Of a DNA stretch of 43,709 nt, positions 16,415 to 24,761 are shown piece after piece. Every line of letters begins with the position of its first letter. Positions within the stretch are counted from its first letter, which is position 1. This stretch comes from an uncultured Clostridia bacterium (GTDB lineage Bacteria > Bacillota > Clostridia > Oscillospirales > Acutalibacteraceae). Under the pieces are notes generated by a model, which was not told the DNA's origin, searched no databases, and was given only the letters and a program-made list of their open reading frames with translations. Where the stretch lies: NCBI GenBank assembly GCA_947627345.1, contig CANQVS010000018.1, positions 1 through 43,709 of the forward strand, written 5' to 3'. The position numbers and the translations under genes are program-made.

Positions 16415-16462
16415 ATTAACACTCTCCTTAAATTTGATATTCGGTAGTTATCCGTTGAGTTT

Positions 16463-16491
16463 AATATAATACATAAATTACATATTGTCAA
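16463..16491 (-). promoter_or_regulatory. Sigma-A promoter of the membrane protein/Xre/Sir2/HAD operon
   Basis: On the minus strand a perfect TTGACA (16486-16491) and TATATT (16463-16468) are separated by 17 bp. They lie about 50 bp before the first ATG of the operon. Confidence 0.85.
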
Positions 16492-16522
16492 GTATATTTT
16501 ACAAAAAGTTTATAATATTTTA

Positions 16523-16550
16523 AAAGGGAGAATTGAAAAACTCTCCCTTT
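16523..16550 (-). terminator. Terminator of the trp operon
   Basis: The stem AAAGGGAGA / TCTCCCTTT has a 10-base loop and lies about 40 bp after the trpA stop. The minus-strand transcript continues CCCTTTTAAAATATT. Confidence 0.85.
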
Positions 16551-16591
16551 AATTTCATTATTTCAATATTTAATTGCGTACGGAAAATTTA

Positions 16592-17371
16592 TCAATCGGC
16601 CTTTCTTACCGCGTCTTTCATACTTTTAACGTAGTCAAAAACATAACTAACACTTTCTTTGCCGTATTTTGCGATAATTTTCACAATCGCGGAGCCGACG
16701 ATTACCCCATCCGACACTTTAGCCATTTTTTCCGCCTGCTCGGGCGTGGCTATTCCAAAGCCTACGGCGCAGGGAGTATCCGTTACTTCCTTTGCAAGGT
16801 CAATCATTTCTCCGACATTGGTTTTTATTTCACTGCGGACGCCCGTAACTCCGAGCGAGGATACGCAGTATAAAAATCCTTTCGCCCCTTTTGCAATAGT
16901 CTGAATCCGCTCCTTTGAGGTCGGCGCGATAAAGCTTACAAAATCAACACCGTATTTTTCACACACGGGCGCAAGCTCGTCCTGCTCCTCGAACGGAACG
17001 TCGGGAACTATAACGGCGCCGACGCCGATTTCAGCGCAACGCTTGATAAATTTCTCAACTCCGTAAACGTAAATTACGTTTATATATGTCATAAACGCGA
17101 GCGCGCAATTGAGCTTCGGCGAAACCTCAGCTACCATATCAAACACCTTGTCGGTAGTCGTTCCCGATGCCAAAGCGCGCATATCAGCGTCCTGTATTAC
17201 AACGCCCTCGGCTACGGGGTCGGAAAAGGGTATCCCCACTTCTATTAAATCCGCTCCTGCCTCGTCAATTGCGGGAAGTAGCTTTGACGTTGTTTCCAAA
17301 TCGGGGTCGCCCGCAGTCAGAAACGCGATAAACGCTTTTCCGTTTTTAAATGCGTCCAATGTTTTAATCAT
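16592..17371 (-). CDS. trpA: Tryptophan synthase alpha subunit
   Basis: About 259 residues. It cleaves indole-3-glycerol phosphate to indole and glyceraldehyde 3-phosphate and passes indole through a tunnel to TrpB. The (beta/alpha)8 motifs are present: FLTAGDPD near 18, [11 protein letters not shown] with the catalytic Glu, and GFGIATPEQ and GVIVGSAIV at the phosphate site. The second acidic residue is Glu instead of the Asp60 of the enteric enzyme (PVAEGVVIQ). This change is, from memory, seen in other Firmicutes. The ATG at 17371 follows a G-rich ribosome-binding site and overlaps the trpB stop by eight bases. It is the last gene of the operon. Confidence 0.95.
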   Translation of the reverse strand: MIKTLDAFKNGKAFIAFLTAGDPDLETTSKLLPAIDEAGADLIEVGIPFSDPVAEGVVIQDADMRALASGTTTDKVFDMVAEVSPKLNCALAFMTYINVIYVYGVEKFIKRCAEIGVGAVIVPDVPFEEQDELAPVCEKYGVDFVSFIAPTSKERIQTIAKGAKGFLYCVSSLGVTGVRSEIKTNVGEMIDLAKEVTDTPCAVGFGIATPEQAEKMAKVSDGVIVGSAIVKIIAKYGKESVSYVFDYVKSMKDAVRKAD

Positions 17372-18548
17372 AAATCTGAACCCCCCTGTATCTTGCGATA
17401 GCCGCAACGTCTTTATCTCCGCGTCCCGAAAGGCAAACCACGATAATTTTATCCTTATCCATTGACGGGGCGATTTTCATACAATGTGCAATCGCGTGCG
17501 AGCTTTCTATCGCGGGTATAATGCCCTCGGTTTTTGAGAGATACTCAAACGCCTGAACCGCCTCCTCGTCGGTGACGGGAACATAGCTTGCGCGTCCCGT
17601 ATCGTGAAGATTGGCGTGTTCGGGACCTACTCCCGGATAATCAAGCCCTGCTGAAATTGAATAAACTGGAGCAATCTGACCGTATTCGTCCTGAATAAAA
17701 TAAGACTTCATACCGTGGAAAATTCCGAGTCCGCCGTTAGCAACCGTAGCGGCATTCTTCTCGTTGTCAACGCCTAAGCCTGCCGCCTCACAGCCGATAA
17801 GCTGAACGTCCCTGTCCTCTATAAAATCGTAGAAAAGTCCCATAGCGTTGCTTCCGCCTCCGACGCACGCCATACAAACGTCGGGAAGTCTTCCCTCTTT
17901 TTCGAGCATTTCCTTTTTGACTTCTTTTCCGATTACCGACTGAAAATCACGGACAATCGTCGGGAAAGGGTGCGGTCCCATAACGGAGCCTATTACATAC
18001 AAAGTATCGTCAACTCTCGACGTCCATTCTCTCAAAGCCTCGTTAACAGCGTCCTTTAGGGTCTGCGTGCCCGAAGTAACGGCGTGAACCTTTGCGCCCA
18101 AAAGCTCCATACGGTAGCAGTTTAAAGCCTGCCTCTCCGTATCAAGCTTGCCCATATAAATTTCACATTCCATTCCCAAAAGCGCCGCCACAGTTGCGGT
18201 CGCAACTCCGTGTTGCCCCGCGCCTGTTTCGGCGATAACACGCTTTTTACCCATTTTTTTGGCGAGAAGAACCTGACCGAGACAGTTATTAATTTTGTGC
18301 GCGCCCGTGTGATTTAAGTCCTCACGCTTTAAATAGATTTTCGCGCCGCCTAAATCCTTTGTCATCTTCTCGGCGTAGTAAAGCAGGGACGGTCTTCCCG
18401 CGTACTCCTTTAAAAGCGTATTAAATTCAGAGATAAACTCGGGGTCGTTTTTATAATAGTCATATGCTTTTTCAAGCTCAATAACAGCGTTCATAAGCGT
18501 TTCGGGAATAAACTGACCGCCGTGAACGCCAAACTTTCCTTTTGACAT
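17364..18548 (-). CDS. trpB: Tryptophan synthase beta subunit
   Basis: About 394 residues. A PLP enzyme joining indole and serine to make tryptophan, in an alpha2-beta2 complex with TrpA. The PLP lysine lies in [10 protein letters not shown]. The glycine-rich phosphate-binding loop is [10 protein letters not shown], and [17 protein letters not shown] is conserved. It is the short TrpB1 type that pairs with TrpA. Starts at GTG 18557 and ATG 18548 are both possible; the ATG gives the usual TrpB N-terminus ([13 protein letters not shown]). It follows trpF after about 20 bp. Confidence 0.96.
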   Translation of the reverse strand: MSKGKFGVHGGQFIPETLMNAVIELEKAYDYYKNDPEFISEFNTLLKEYAGRPSLLYYAEKMTKDLGGAKIYLKREDLNHTGAHKINNCLGQVLLAKKMGKKRVIAETGAGQHGVATATVAALLGMECEIYMGKLDTERQALNCYRMELLGAKVHAVTSGTQTLKDAVNEALREWTSRVDDTLYVIGSVMGPHPFPTIVRDFQSVIGKEVKKEMLEKEGRLPDVCMACVGGGSNAMGLFYDFIEDRDVQLIGCEAAGLGVDNEKNAATVANGGLGIFHGMKSYFIQDEYGQIAPVYSISAGLDYPGVGPEHANLHDTGRASYVPVTDEEAVQAFEYLSKTEGIIPAIESSHAIAHCMKIAPSMDKDKIIVVCLSGRGDKDVAAIARYRGVQIYD

Positions 18549-18569
18549 CTGCCTCACAGCCTTTCTATA

Positions 18570-19196
18570 CTAAACTTTTCTGACTTTTTCTATGACTTCC
18601 TCTACCTTTTTCCTGTCCTTAAATCCGTCGGTTTCAACCGAAGAACTCAAGTCTATACAGTAGGGATTTACCTTTTTTACAGCGAGGGGAATATTATCAG
18701 CATTCAAACCGCCTGCCAGAAAGAACGGTTTTTCAAGGTTCTTCGGGATAATTTCCCAGTTAAAATTCTTACCGCCCCCGCCCGCCATATCATCATAGGC
18801 GGTATCGAGGAGTAAATACTGACAGCAAAGCTTTTGCGCCTCATAAATCTGTTCGGTCGATTTAACGTGAACAGCTTTGATTATCGGCATTTTAACCCTT
18901 TCAGATAGATTTTGAATATAGCAGTTATCCTCTTTTCCGTGGAGCTGAACGAAATCCACAATACCCTCATTGCAGATTTTCTCGATAAATTCTATCGGCT
19001 CGTCAACAAAAACTCCGACCGCCTTAATCGTGGCTTTCAGCATAGAGCGCAGTTTTTTTGCTTTCAAAACAGAAATCTGACGGCGGAAACGTCCCTCGCT
19101 GACGCTGAAAATAAATCCGATAAAATCGGGGCTGAACTCGTTTACAATCTCTATATCCTCAACTCTCGTAATTCCGCAAATTTTAATCTTACTCAT
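18570..19196 (-). CDS. trpF: Phosphoribosylanthranilate isomerase
   Basis: A 208-residue (beta/alpha)8 enzyme converting PRA to CdRP. The start MSKIKICGITR contains the catalytic Cys (KICGIT). The acid is expected in LLDTAYDD near residue 130, where GGGGKNFNW also follows the family. FLAGGLNADNI and IDLSSSVETDGFKD form the phosphate-binding end. It is a separate gene, not fused to trpC as in enteric bacteria. The ATG overlaps the trpC stop by eight bases. Confidence 0.94.
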   Translation of the reverse strand: MSKIKICGITRVEDIEIVNEFSPDFIGFIFSVSEGRFRRQISVLKAKKLRSMLKATIKAVGVFVDEPIEFIEKICNEGIVDFVQLHGKEDNCYIQNLSERVKMPIIKAVHVKSTEQIYEAQKLCCQYLLLDTAYDDMAGGGGKNFNWEIIPKNLEKPFFLAGGLNADNIPLAVKKVNPYCIDLSSSVETDGFKDRKKVEEVIEKVRKV

Positions 19197-19980
19197 CTAA
19201 AATACCACCGTTTAATTCAACAAGAGCCTTTTTCTTATCCTCCGCGCGCATAAGAGTTTCCCCGATTAAAACGGCGTCAACCCCGGCTTTTTTAAGACGT
19301 GCAATATCATCGGAATTTTTTATACCGCTTTCGGCGACAAAAAGCCTGTCGCTCGGAACAAGCGGGCGCAGTTTGGTACAGGTGTTTAAATCTACGGTAA
19401 AATCTTTAAGGTTGCGGTTATTCACCCCGATTATCCTTGCTCCCGCGTTCAGCGCGGTTTTCACCTCGTCCTCCGTATGAGCCTCGACCAAAGCCGAAAG
19501 TCCGAGGCTGTCGCAAATTTTAATCCAGTTTTTTATTGTGTCCCCGTCTAAAATCGCGCAGATTAAAAGCACTGCTGACGCGCCTAAAAGCTTCGCCTCA
19601 TAAATCTGATATTCGCAGACGGTAAAATCCTTTCGCAGAACGGGGATTTTTACTGCCTCGGAAATTTCTTTCAGATAGCTGTCGCTCCCTTTAAACCACT
19701 TTGGCTCGGTCAGAACGGAAATCGCGCCGGCTCCCGCCTGCTCGTATTCAAGGGCGATTTTTAAATACGGAAAATCCTCGGCGATAATTCCCTTTGAGGG
19801 TGAGGCTTTTTTTACCTCGCAGATATAAGAAATTCCGCTTTTTGAAAGCGCCTTTTCAAACGGAAATCCCGTATCGCAATTAAGCGACAGAGCCTGCGAT
19901 TTGACCCTTTCTAAAGGCTTGTTTTTTTCTATTTCATTATAGCGTATTCTATTTGCCTTAGCAATAGTTTCAAGTATCAT
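19189..19980 (-). CDS. trpC: Indole-3-glycerol phosphate synthase
   Basis: A 263-residue (beta/alpha)8 enzyme that closes the indole ring from CdRP. Conserved pieces are YICEVKKASPSKG (catalytic Lys near 57), AISVLTEPKWFKGS, VLRKDFTVCEYQIYEA (second catalytic Lys), LVEAHTEDE, IGVNNRNLKDF and VAESGI. Length and motifs are normal. AGGAGAGG precedes the ATG, about 20 bp after trpD. Confidence 0.95.
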   Translation of the reverse strand: MILETIAKANRIRYNEIEKNKPLERVKSQALSLNCDTGFPFEKALSKSGISYICEVKKASPSKGIIAEDFPYLKIALEYEQAGAGAISVLTEPKWFKGSDSYLKEISEAVKIPVLRKDFTVCEYQIYEAKLLGASAVLLICAILDGDTIKNWIKICDSLGLSALVEAHTEDEVKTALNAGARIIGVNNRNLKDFTVDLNTCTKLRPLVPSDRLFVAESGIKNSDDIARLKKAGVDAVLIGETLMRAEDKKKALVELNGGILDE

Positions 19981-20001
19981 ACTTCGCCTCTCCTGCTGAT
20001 T

Positions 20002-21012
20002 TTAACCCTGCGACAGCTTAGCGAATTTCTCCATTTTCTCATAGGCTTTACCGCTGTCGATAATCTCCTGCGCAAGCTTTACGCCCTCCTTAACAGAGCT
20101 TGCCTTTCCAGCGACATACAGCCCCAAAGCGGAATTTAATAAAACAATATCACGCTTGGCGCCCTTTTCCTCACCTTTTAAAATTCTTCGCGTAATCTCA
20201 GCGTTTTCCGCGCCGTCGCCTCCGATAACGTCACTCATCGGATACGTTTTCAGTCCAACCTCATCGGGGGTAATCTCATAGGTTTTAAAACTGCCGTTAT
20301 CAATCTCGCAGATTTTTGTCGCCGTGCTTACGGTCGCCTCGTCCATTCCGTCACCGCCGTAGAGAACAATTCCCCGCTTTACGCCGAGATTCGAGAAAAC
20401 TCTCGCAATAGGCTCGACAATTTCAGCGGAATAAACTCCCGTCACCTGCATTGTAGCGCCCGCGGGATTTGTAAGAGGCCCCAAAACATTGAACACGTTG
20501 CGGATTCCGATTTGCTTTCTTACGGGTCCGACGTATTTCATTGAGGAGTGATAATTCTGCGCAAACATAAAGCAGATGCCCTCTTTATCTAAAATTTCCT
20601 TGGACTTTTCGGGCGGTATGCTTATGTTGATTCCGAGATTTTCCAGGCAGTCCGCCGAGCCTGATTTACTGCTCATAGAACGGTTTCCGTGCTTTGCGAC
20701 AGGGACGCCCGCCGCGGATATTATAAATGCCGATGTTGTGGATATATTAAACGTACCCGTTCCGTCACCGCCTGTTCCGACAATATCAAGCACATCAGTT
20801 TGAGGATTAATACGCACAGCCTTGCTCCTCATAATCTCCGCGCAGGCGGTAATTTCGTCAACAGTTTCGCCCTTCATTCTAAGCGCCGTCAGAAACGACG
20901 CCATCTGCGCCTCTGTCGCCTCTCCGCTCATCATTTCGTCCATTACCTTTGCGGCAGTTTCGTAGGACAAGTCCTCATTTGCCACTAACTTCTTTATTGC
21001 TTCTGTAATCAT
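20002..21012 (-). CDS. trpD: Anthranilate phosphoribosyltransferase
   Basis: A 336-residue enzyme that adds phosphoribose from PRPP to anthranilate. The PRPP site GTGGDGTGTFNIST is near residue 78, KHGNRSMSSKSGSAD near 105, and the anthranilate-side Arg lies in the PVRKQIGIRNVFNVLGPLTNP region. The ATG at 21012 (MITEAIKKL) has AGAGGTG seven bases upstream and starts one base after the trpG stop. The longer in-frame start at 21042 overlaps trpG and is unlikely. It is a stand-alone gene, not fused to trpG. Confidence 0.95.
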   Translation of the reverse strand: MITEAIKKLVANEDLSYETAAKVMDEMMSGEATEAQMASFLTALRMKGETVDEITACAEIMRSKAVRINPQTDVLDIVGTGGDGTGTFNISTTSAFIISAAGVPVAKHGNRSMSSKSGSADCLENLGINISIPPEKSKEILDKEGICFMFAQNYHSSMKYVGPVRKQIGIRNVFNVLGPLTNPAGATMQVTGVYSAEIVEPIARVFSNLGVKRGIVLYGGDGMDEATVSTATKICEIDNGSFKTYEITPDEVGLKTYPMSDVIGGDGAENAEITRRILKGEEKGAKRDIVLLNSALGLYVAGKASSVKEGVKLAQEIIDSGKAYEKMEKFAKLSQG

Positions 21013-21013
21013 A

Positions 21014-21586
21014 TCAATGCACCTCTTTAATAAAATTTTCAATCATTTTTAAACCGTTTTTTGTAAGTATCGACTCGGGATGAAATTGCAGTCCGTATAT
21101 CCTGTAATCCTTATGCTGAACCGCCATAACCTCGCCCATATCGTCAACCGCCGTAACCTTTAAACATTCGGGAATTGTGTCGCGTTTGGCGATAAGGCTG
21201 TGGTAACGCGCTCCCGTTACAACCTCGGGAAGTCCCTTAAAAATCTCGCACTCTCTGTCAACCTTTATATCGCTTGATTTTCCGTGCATAAGCTTTACAG
21301 CGTGGGTAATTTCTGCGCCGAAAACCTCGCATATAGCCTGGTGTCCCAGACAAACTCCCAAAATCGGATACTCCTCCTTAAGTTCTCTTATTACGCTTTC
21401 ACAAATTCCCGCGTCCTTGGGGTAACCCGGTCCCGGCGATAAAATAATACGGCTCGGATTGAGCTTTCTTATATCACTAATACTTATCACGTCATTTCTG
21501 ACGACCTTAATATCGGGCGTTACGCTTCCGCAGAACTGCAAGAGATTATAGGTAAAGCTGTCGTAATTATCAATAATCAGTATCAT
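21014..21586 (-). CDS. trpG: Anthranilate synthase component II (glutamine amidotransferase)
   Basis: A 190-residue class I glutamine amidotransferase that delivers ammonia to TrpE. The nucleophile Cys is in GVCLGHQAI near 79. The His and Glu of the triad are in LQFHPESILT near 170. The oxyanion region is SPGPGYPKDAG near 51. It could also serve folate synthesis, but here it sits in the trp operon. Its ATG overlaps the trpE stop by four bases (ATGA), coupling synthesis of the two subunits. Confidence 0.95.
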   Translation of the reverse strand: MILIIDNYDSFTYNLLQFCGSVTPDIKVVRNDVISISDIRKLNPSRIILSPGPGYPKDAGICESVIRELKEEYPILGVCLGHQAICEVFGAEITHAVKLMHGKSSDIKVDRECEIFKGLPEVVTGARYHSLIAKRDTIPECLKVTAVDDMGEVMAVQHKDYRIYGLQFHPESILTKNGLKMIENFIKEVH

Positions 21587-23040
21587 ATATCCTCTACCTC
21601 CCCGCTTTTCTCAATTGCCCTTATAACGGCGAGCGCCTTGTTGTAGGTTTCAATATATTCATTCTTCGGCACCGAATCGGCGACAATACCCGCGCCTGCC
21701 TGAACGTAAACCTTGTCTTTGTGCTTCGACGCCATACGGATAGCTATACAGGCGTCAAGATTGCCGTTAAAGTCGATATATCCTATAGCGCCTCCGTAAA
21801 CTCCTCTCGGAGTTTTTTCAAGCTCCTCAATAATTTCGCACGCCCTTATTTTCGGAGCGCCCGACAGCGTTCCGGCAGGCAAAAGCGCCTCTATAGCGTC
21901 AAACGCGTCTAATCCGTCACGTATAGCGCCCTCAACCTCGGAGCAGATATGCATAATTTTAGAGAATTTTAAAATCTTCTGATACTCCGTAACCTTAACG
22001 GAATTGAATTTAGAAATTTTTCCTATGTCGTTCCTGCCGAGGTCAACAAGCATATTATGCTCGGAAAGCTCCTTTTCGTCCTTAATAAGCTCCTGCTTGA
22101 GCGCGTTATCCTCCTCACGGGTTTTTCCTCTCGGACGGGAGCCTGCAATCGGGAAAGTGCTTAATGTGCCGTTTTGAAGTTTAACAAGCGTTTCGGGTGA
22201 CGCGCATATTATTTCCTCGCCGTCGATATACATATACACCATATACGGCGACGGATTAGTCGTTCTTAAAACCCTGTAGGCGTTCAAAAGGCTCGGCTTA
22301 TATTCCGCCTCAAATCTTCTCGAAACAACGCACTGAAAAATATCGCCGTCAAAAATATACTGCTTCGTTTTCTCGACCATCTCGCAAAACTCGTCCTCGC
22401 TGTAGGTCGACTTAAATTCAACGGGAGCTTCGGGCGCAGGTGAGAACACGGGTTTTTCCGTTTTGATTATATTTATAATTTTTTCAATATCGTCGCACGC
22501 CTGACGATACTGACGTTCAATATCATAGGTTTTCATATTGACGATTACGGTCATTTTCTCGCTTAAATGGTCGTAGGCTATGATTTTATCAAAAAGCATA
22601 AGGTCAAAATCATTTGCCTCTCCCCTTTTTATTTTTAAAACAGGCTCGCAAACGCCTATCATCGCATATCCGTAATATCCGACAAGCCCTCCCGTAAACG
22701 GCGGAATGCCCTTTATTTTCGGGGTTTTGTAATGGCTCATATATTCCCTTAAAAACTCATAGGGTTTATCGGTCTTTATCTCGGTTTCGCCCTCGCCCGT
22801 AACGCTTAAAATGCCGTTTTTATAGCTTAGCCTTGCTTTCGGATTAAAGCCGATAAAAGAATAGCGCGCCCATTTTTCTCCGCCCTCTATGCTCTCCAAA
22901 AGAAAGTATTTATCGTAAACCGAGGCAAGCTTTCTAAGCAGAGTTATCGGAGTTGCAACGTCGGCATAAAGTTCTTTATAAACAGGAATCACGTCGCAAT
23001 CCTTTGCAAGTTTTTTTACCTCATCAAATGTCGGAAACAT
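21583..23040 (-). CDS. trpE: Anthranilate synthase component I
   Basis: About 485 residues. Converts chorismate to anthranilate with ammonia from TrpG; it is the first step of the pathway. The N-terminal domain carries the tryptophan feedback motif LLES (47-50). The chorismate-binding domain has [43 protein letters not shown] and [14 protein letters not shown]. The ATG at 23040 has AGAGG six bases upstream; the in-frame ATG at 23070 is ahead of this site. It lies directly behind the T-box leader. Confidence 0.95.
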   Translation of the reverse strand: MFPTFDEVKKLAKDCDVIPVYKELYADVATPITLLRKLASVYDKYFLLESIEGGEKWARYSFIGFNPKARLSYKNGILSVTGEGETEIKTDKPYEFLREYMSHYKTPKIKGIPPFTGGLVGYYGYAMIGVCEPVLKIKRGEANDFDLMLFDKIIAYDHLSEKMTVIVNMKTYDIERQYRQACDDIEKIINIIKTEKPVFSPAPEAPVEFKSTYSEDEFCEMVEKTKQYIFDGDIFQCVVSRRFEAEYKPSLLNAYRVLRTTNPSPYMVYMYIDGEEIICASPETLVKLQNGTLSTFPIAGSRPRGKTREEDNALKQELIKDEKELSEHNMLVDLGRNDIGKISKFNSVKVTEYQKILKFSKIMHICSEVEGAIRDGLDAFDAIEALLPAGTLSGAPKIRACEIIEELEKTPRGVYGGAIGYIDFNGNLDACIAIRMASKHKDKVYVQAGAGIVADSVPKNEYIETYNKALAVIRAIEKSGEVEDI

Positions 23041-23107
23041 ATTCTCCCTCTTTTCCAAAACAAGAAACAATCAACTGAAATTTTTTTTTAAGATTCTGCA
23101 AGATTCT

Positions 23108-23386
23108 ATAAAAATAAAAAGCCTCTGTCCCCAATGGGACAAAAGCCTTGAAACTTCTGCGGTACCACCCAAATTGACGCGTTCGCGCCCACTTTACGCA
23201 CACTAACATATGCTGTCGATATAACGGTCGGCTTCCGTCAGCTCCTACTTTCTCAAGATTTCGGACTGCCCTCATAGGTCCATTCAGAAAAACTTCCGCC
23301 ACTGTCTTGCACCAAACGACAGCTCTCTTAGACTTCGGTAATTCCTACTACTCCCAATCATCGGTTTTGCGGTAATTTATTTAACT
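23108..23386 (-). ncRNA. T-box leader riboswitch (tRNA-Trp) of the trp operon
   Basis: The minus-strand leader contains the T-box core GGGTGGTACCGC (about 23160-23171). The terminator hairpin AAGGCTTTTGTCCC / GGGACAGAGGCTT (about 23119-23150) is followed by TTTTATTTTTA. Upstream, stem I shows AGAGAGCTGTCG, GGTGCAAGACAG and the specifier loop GAATGGACCTATGAGGGC. The specifier codon read before ACC is UGG (23280-23282), that is Trp. By the known mechanism, uncharged tRNA-Trp would stabilise the antiterminator and turn on trpEGDCFBA. Confidence 0.93.
23119..23150 (-). terminator. Terminator within the trp T-box leader
   Basis: The stem pairs AAGGCTTTTGTCCC with GGGACAGAGGCTT around ATTG, followed by a T-rich run on the minus strand. 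It competes with the T-box antiterminator formed by the GGTGGTACC bulge. Confidence 0.88.
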
Positions 23387-23392
23387 AAAGCT

Positions 23393-23421
23393 ATTATACG
23401 CTCCTATTTCAATTTTGTCAA
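23393..23421 (-). promoter_or_regulatory. Sigma-A promoter of the trp operon
   Basis: On the minus strand a perfect TTGACA (23416-23421) and a perfect TATAAT (23393-23398) are 17 bp apart. Transcription would start at about 23386, at the head of the T-box leader. Confidence 0.9.
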
Positions 23422-23429
23422 TATTTTTT

Positions 23430-23945
23430 TATTTCTTCGTCAAACATTGCAGTCCCAAACTGAAAGGCATATCCCCCAGACGTTTCCTCCTCTATCTTGT
23501 TTTGGATAGGGAGGATAGGTTCTGCTGTAGACTTTTTTATTAAAGAAAACGTGTGATATATAAATTCTTAATTTTTTATATCTCCACGTTAGACATTGCA
23601 GTCCCGATCTGAAAAGCATACCCCCCAAATGTTTCCGCCTCTATCTCACTTTGGATAGAAAGGACAGGTTCAGCGAAAAATCCCTATCAAATTTTTCCTC
23701 TAAATCCGATTTGAAAAGGAATTAAAAGTTTATCTTCAAAATTCAATTCTTAATTTTTATATCTCCACGTCAGACATTGCAGTCCCTCTCTGACAATTCA
23801 TCTCCCCCAAACGTTTGAGCCTCTGTCTTGTTTTGGATAGGGAGGACAGGTTCTGCGGTAGACTTTTTAGACCTTTTAAAAACTTTTTCTCTAAATCCGA
23901 TTTGAGTAGGAATTAAACAGTCGCCTTTAAATTTTAATTCTTAAT
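23430..23945 (+). repeat. Intergenic repeat cluster 3 (three copies)
   Basis: Copies start at about 23438, 23587 and 23768 in the same orientation as clusters 1 and 2. Hairpin arms differ between copies but still pair: CCTCC...GGAGG and CTATC...GATAG in the first, CTATC...GATAG in the second. The first copy is shortened at its 3' part. The cluster fills the space between the trp promoter and the small membrane gene. Confidence 0.88.
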
Positions 23946-23947
23946 TC

Positions 23948-24220
23948 TTAAACATCCTTTCCGTTTTTAAGATTTTCTATAATCTGTCTTAGCATTTCCT
24001 CGTCATCCGACTTCTTCTCTTCCGCCTCATTTATACTTCCCGACACGCTGACAAAACCCGTTCCGCCGATTACGCAAAGTATCCACACGGTTATCGCAGG
24101 CACAAGGTTAAAACCGCCGTTGCCAAAGATAAATCCAAGAGCGGTTCCGAGCAATATTCCGACTATAATTATACAAATTCCGACAAAAAACAATATGTCT
24201 GAAAGCTTTTTATTCTTCAT
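23948..24220 (-). CDS. Small membrane protein of unknown function
   Basis: A 90-residue protein with two hydrophobic segments (about 10-32 and 40-62, the first Gly-rich: VGILLGTALGFIFGNGG) and an acidic, probably cytoplasmic tail (EAEEKKSDDEEMLRQIIENL). I recognise no family. GAGGT lies eight bases before the ATG at 24220, so this start is preferred to the in-frame one at 24238. It is divergent from the hydrogenase maturation cluster and followed by repeat cluster 3. Confidence 0.65.
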   Translation of the reverse strand: MKNKKLSDILFFVGICIIIVGILLGTALGFIFGNGGFNLVPAITVWILCVIGGTGFVSVSGSINEAEEKKSDDEEMLRQIIENLKNGKDV

Positions 24221-24338
24221 AATCAATACCTCAATCACATTTTACTATTTTAAAAAATCATTTGCAAACAAAAGCGCCAATTTCGTATAATCAGACAAAA
24301 TTTATTCATAATATTTATGTATTTCAACGAAAAATCAG

Positions 24339-24367
24339 TTGAAAATACAATCAAGCTGTGGTAAAAT
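24339..24367 (+). promoter_or_regulatory. Promoter of the hydrogenase maturation cluster
   Basis: TTGAAA (24339-24344) and TAAAAT (24362-24367) have a 17-bp spacer. Transcription would begin near 24374, giving a leader of about 130 bases before the first gene. Confidence 0.65.
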
Positions 24368-24373
24368 AGTATT

Positions 24374-24453
24374 ACTGACACCGAAATTAAATTGAGGTGA
24401 AAGGCTGTACTATAATACAAAGCTATAGCTACGCCTTTCGGCGTAGCTTTTTT
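24374..24453 (+). promoter_or_regulatory. Attenuator-like leader upstream of the hyd genes
   Basis: A perfect intrinsic terminator (AGCTACGCC, loop TTTC, GGCGTAGCT, then TTTTTT; 24427-24453) lies only about 80 bases after the predicted start of transcription and 50 bases before the first hyd gene. GAAAGGC at 24399-24405 is fully complementary to GCCTTTC at 24433-24439, the upper left arm and loop of that terminator, so an alternative antiterminating pairing is possible. Nothing shows which ligand or factor would choose between the forms. It could instead be a short independent RNA. Confidence 0.5.
24427..24453 (+). terminator. Intrinsic terminator in the hyd leader
   Basis: A 9-bp perfect GC-rich stem with a tetraloop and six T residues. 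No gene on the plus strand precedes it, so it either ends a small RNA or attenuates the hyd operon. Confidence 0.85.
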
Positions 24454-24503
24454 CTTTACAGAAAACTTCCGTAGAGAATACATTTTTAAATAGAGGTGAA
24501 TTT

Positions 24504-24761
24504 ATGGAATCGAGAGTTGCTGTAATCAGCATTATTTTAGAAAACTCAAAGTCGGTCGAGGAAGTCAACAAGCTAATAAGCGACAACAGCGATTATATTG
24601 TCGGAAGAATGGGTATTCCATATAAAAAACGGGGAATTTCAGTAATCAGCATTGTTATAGACTCTCCTCAGGACATTATTTCAACGCTTTCGGGCAAGCT
24701 TGGAAAGCTCGACGGGGTCAGCTCAAAGACCGCATATTCAAAATATGTTTTCGATGAATAA
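24504..24761 (+). CDS. TM1266-like iron-only hydrogenase system regulator
   Basis: An 85-residue ACT-like/NikR C-terminal-like small domain (RVAVISIILENSKSVEEVNK, then RMGIPYKKRGISVISIVID, then KLGKLDGVSSKTAYSK). This fits the putative regulator family found beside hydE, hydF and hydG. It has no HTH, so if it regulates it needs a partner. AGAGGTG lies upstream of the ATG. Its 3' end overlaps the start of hydE by eight bases. Confidence 0.85.
   Translation: MESRVAVISIILENSKSVEEVNKLISDNSDYIVGRMGIPYKKRGISVISIVIDSPQDIISTLSGKLGKLDGVSSKTAYSKYVFDE

Noticed and set aside
23024..23302. A 92-codon minus-strand open frame before trpE
   Set aside because: It is a chance translation of the T-box leader and its terminator.
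24396..24473. Possible 25-codon leader peptide starting at a GTG in the hyd leader
   Set aside because: No good Shine-Dalgarno, no run of a regulatory amino acid, and it reads straight through the terminator stem.
24250..24483. A 77-codon minus-strand open frame upstream of the hyd genes
   Set aside because: It runs antisense through the predicted promoter and terminator, lacks a ribosome-binding site and resembles no protein.
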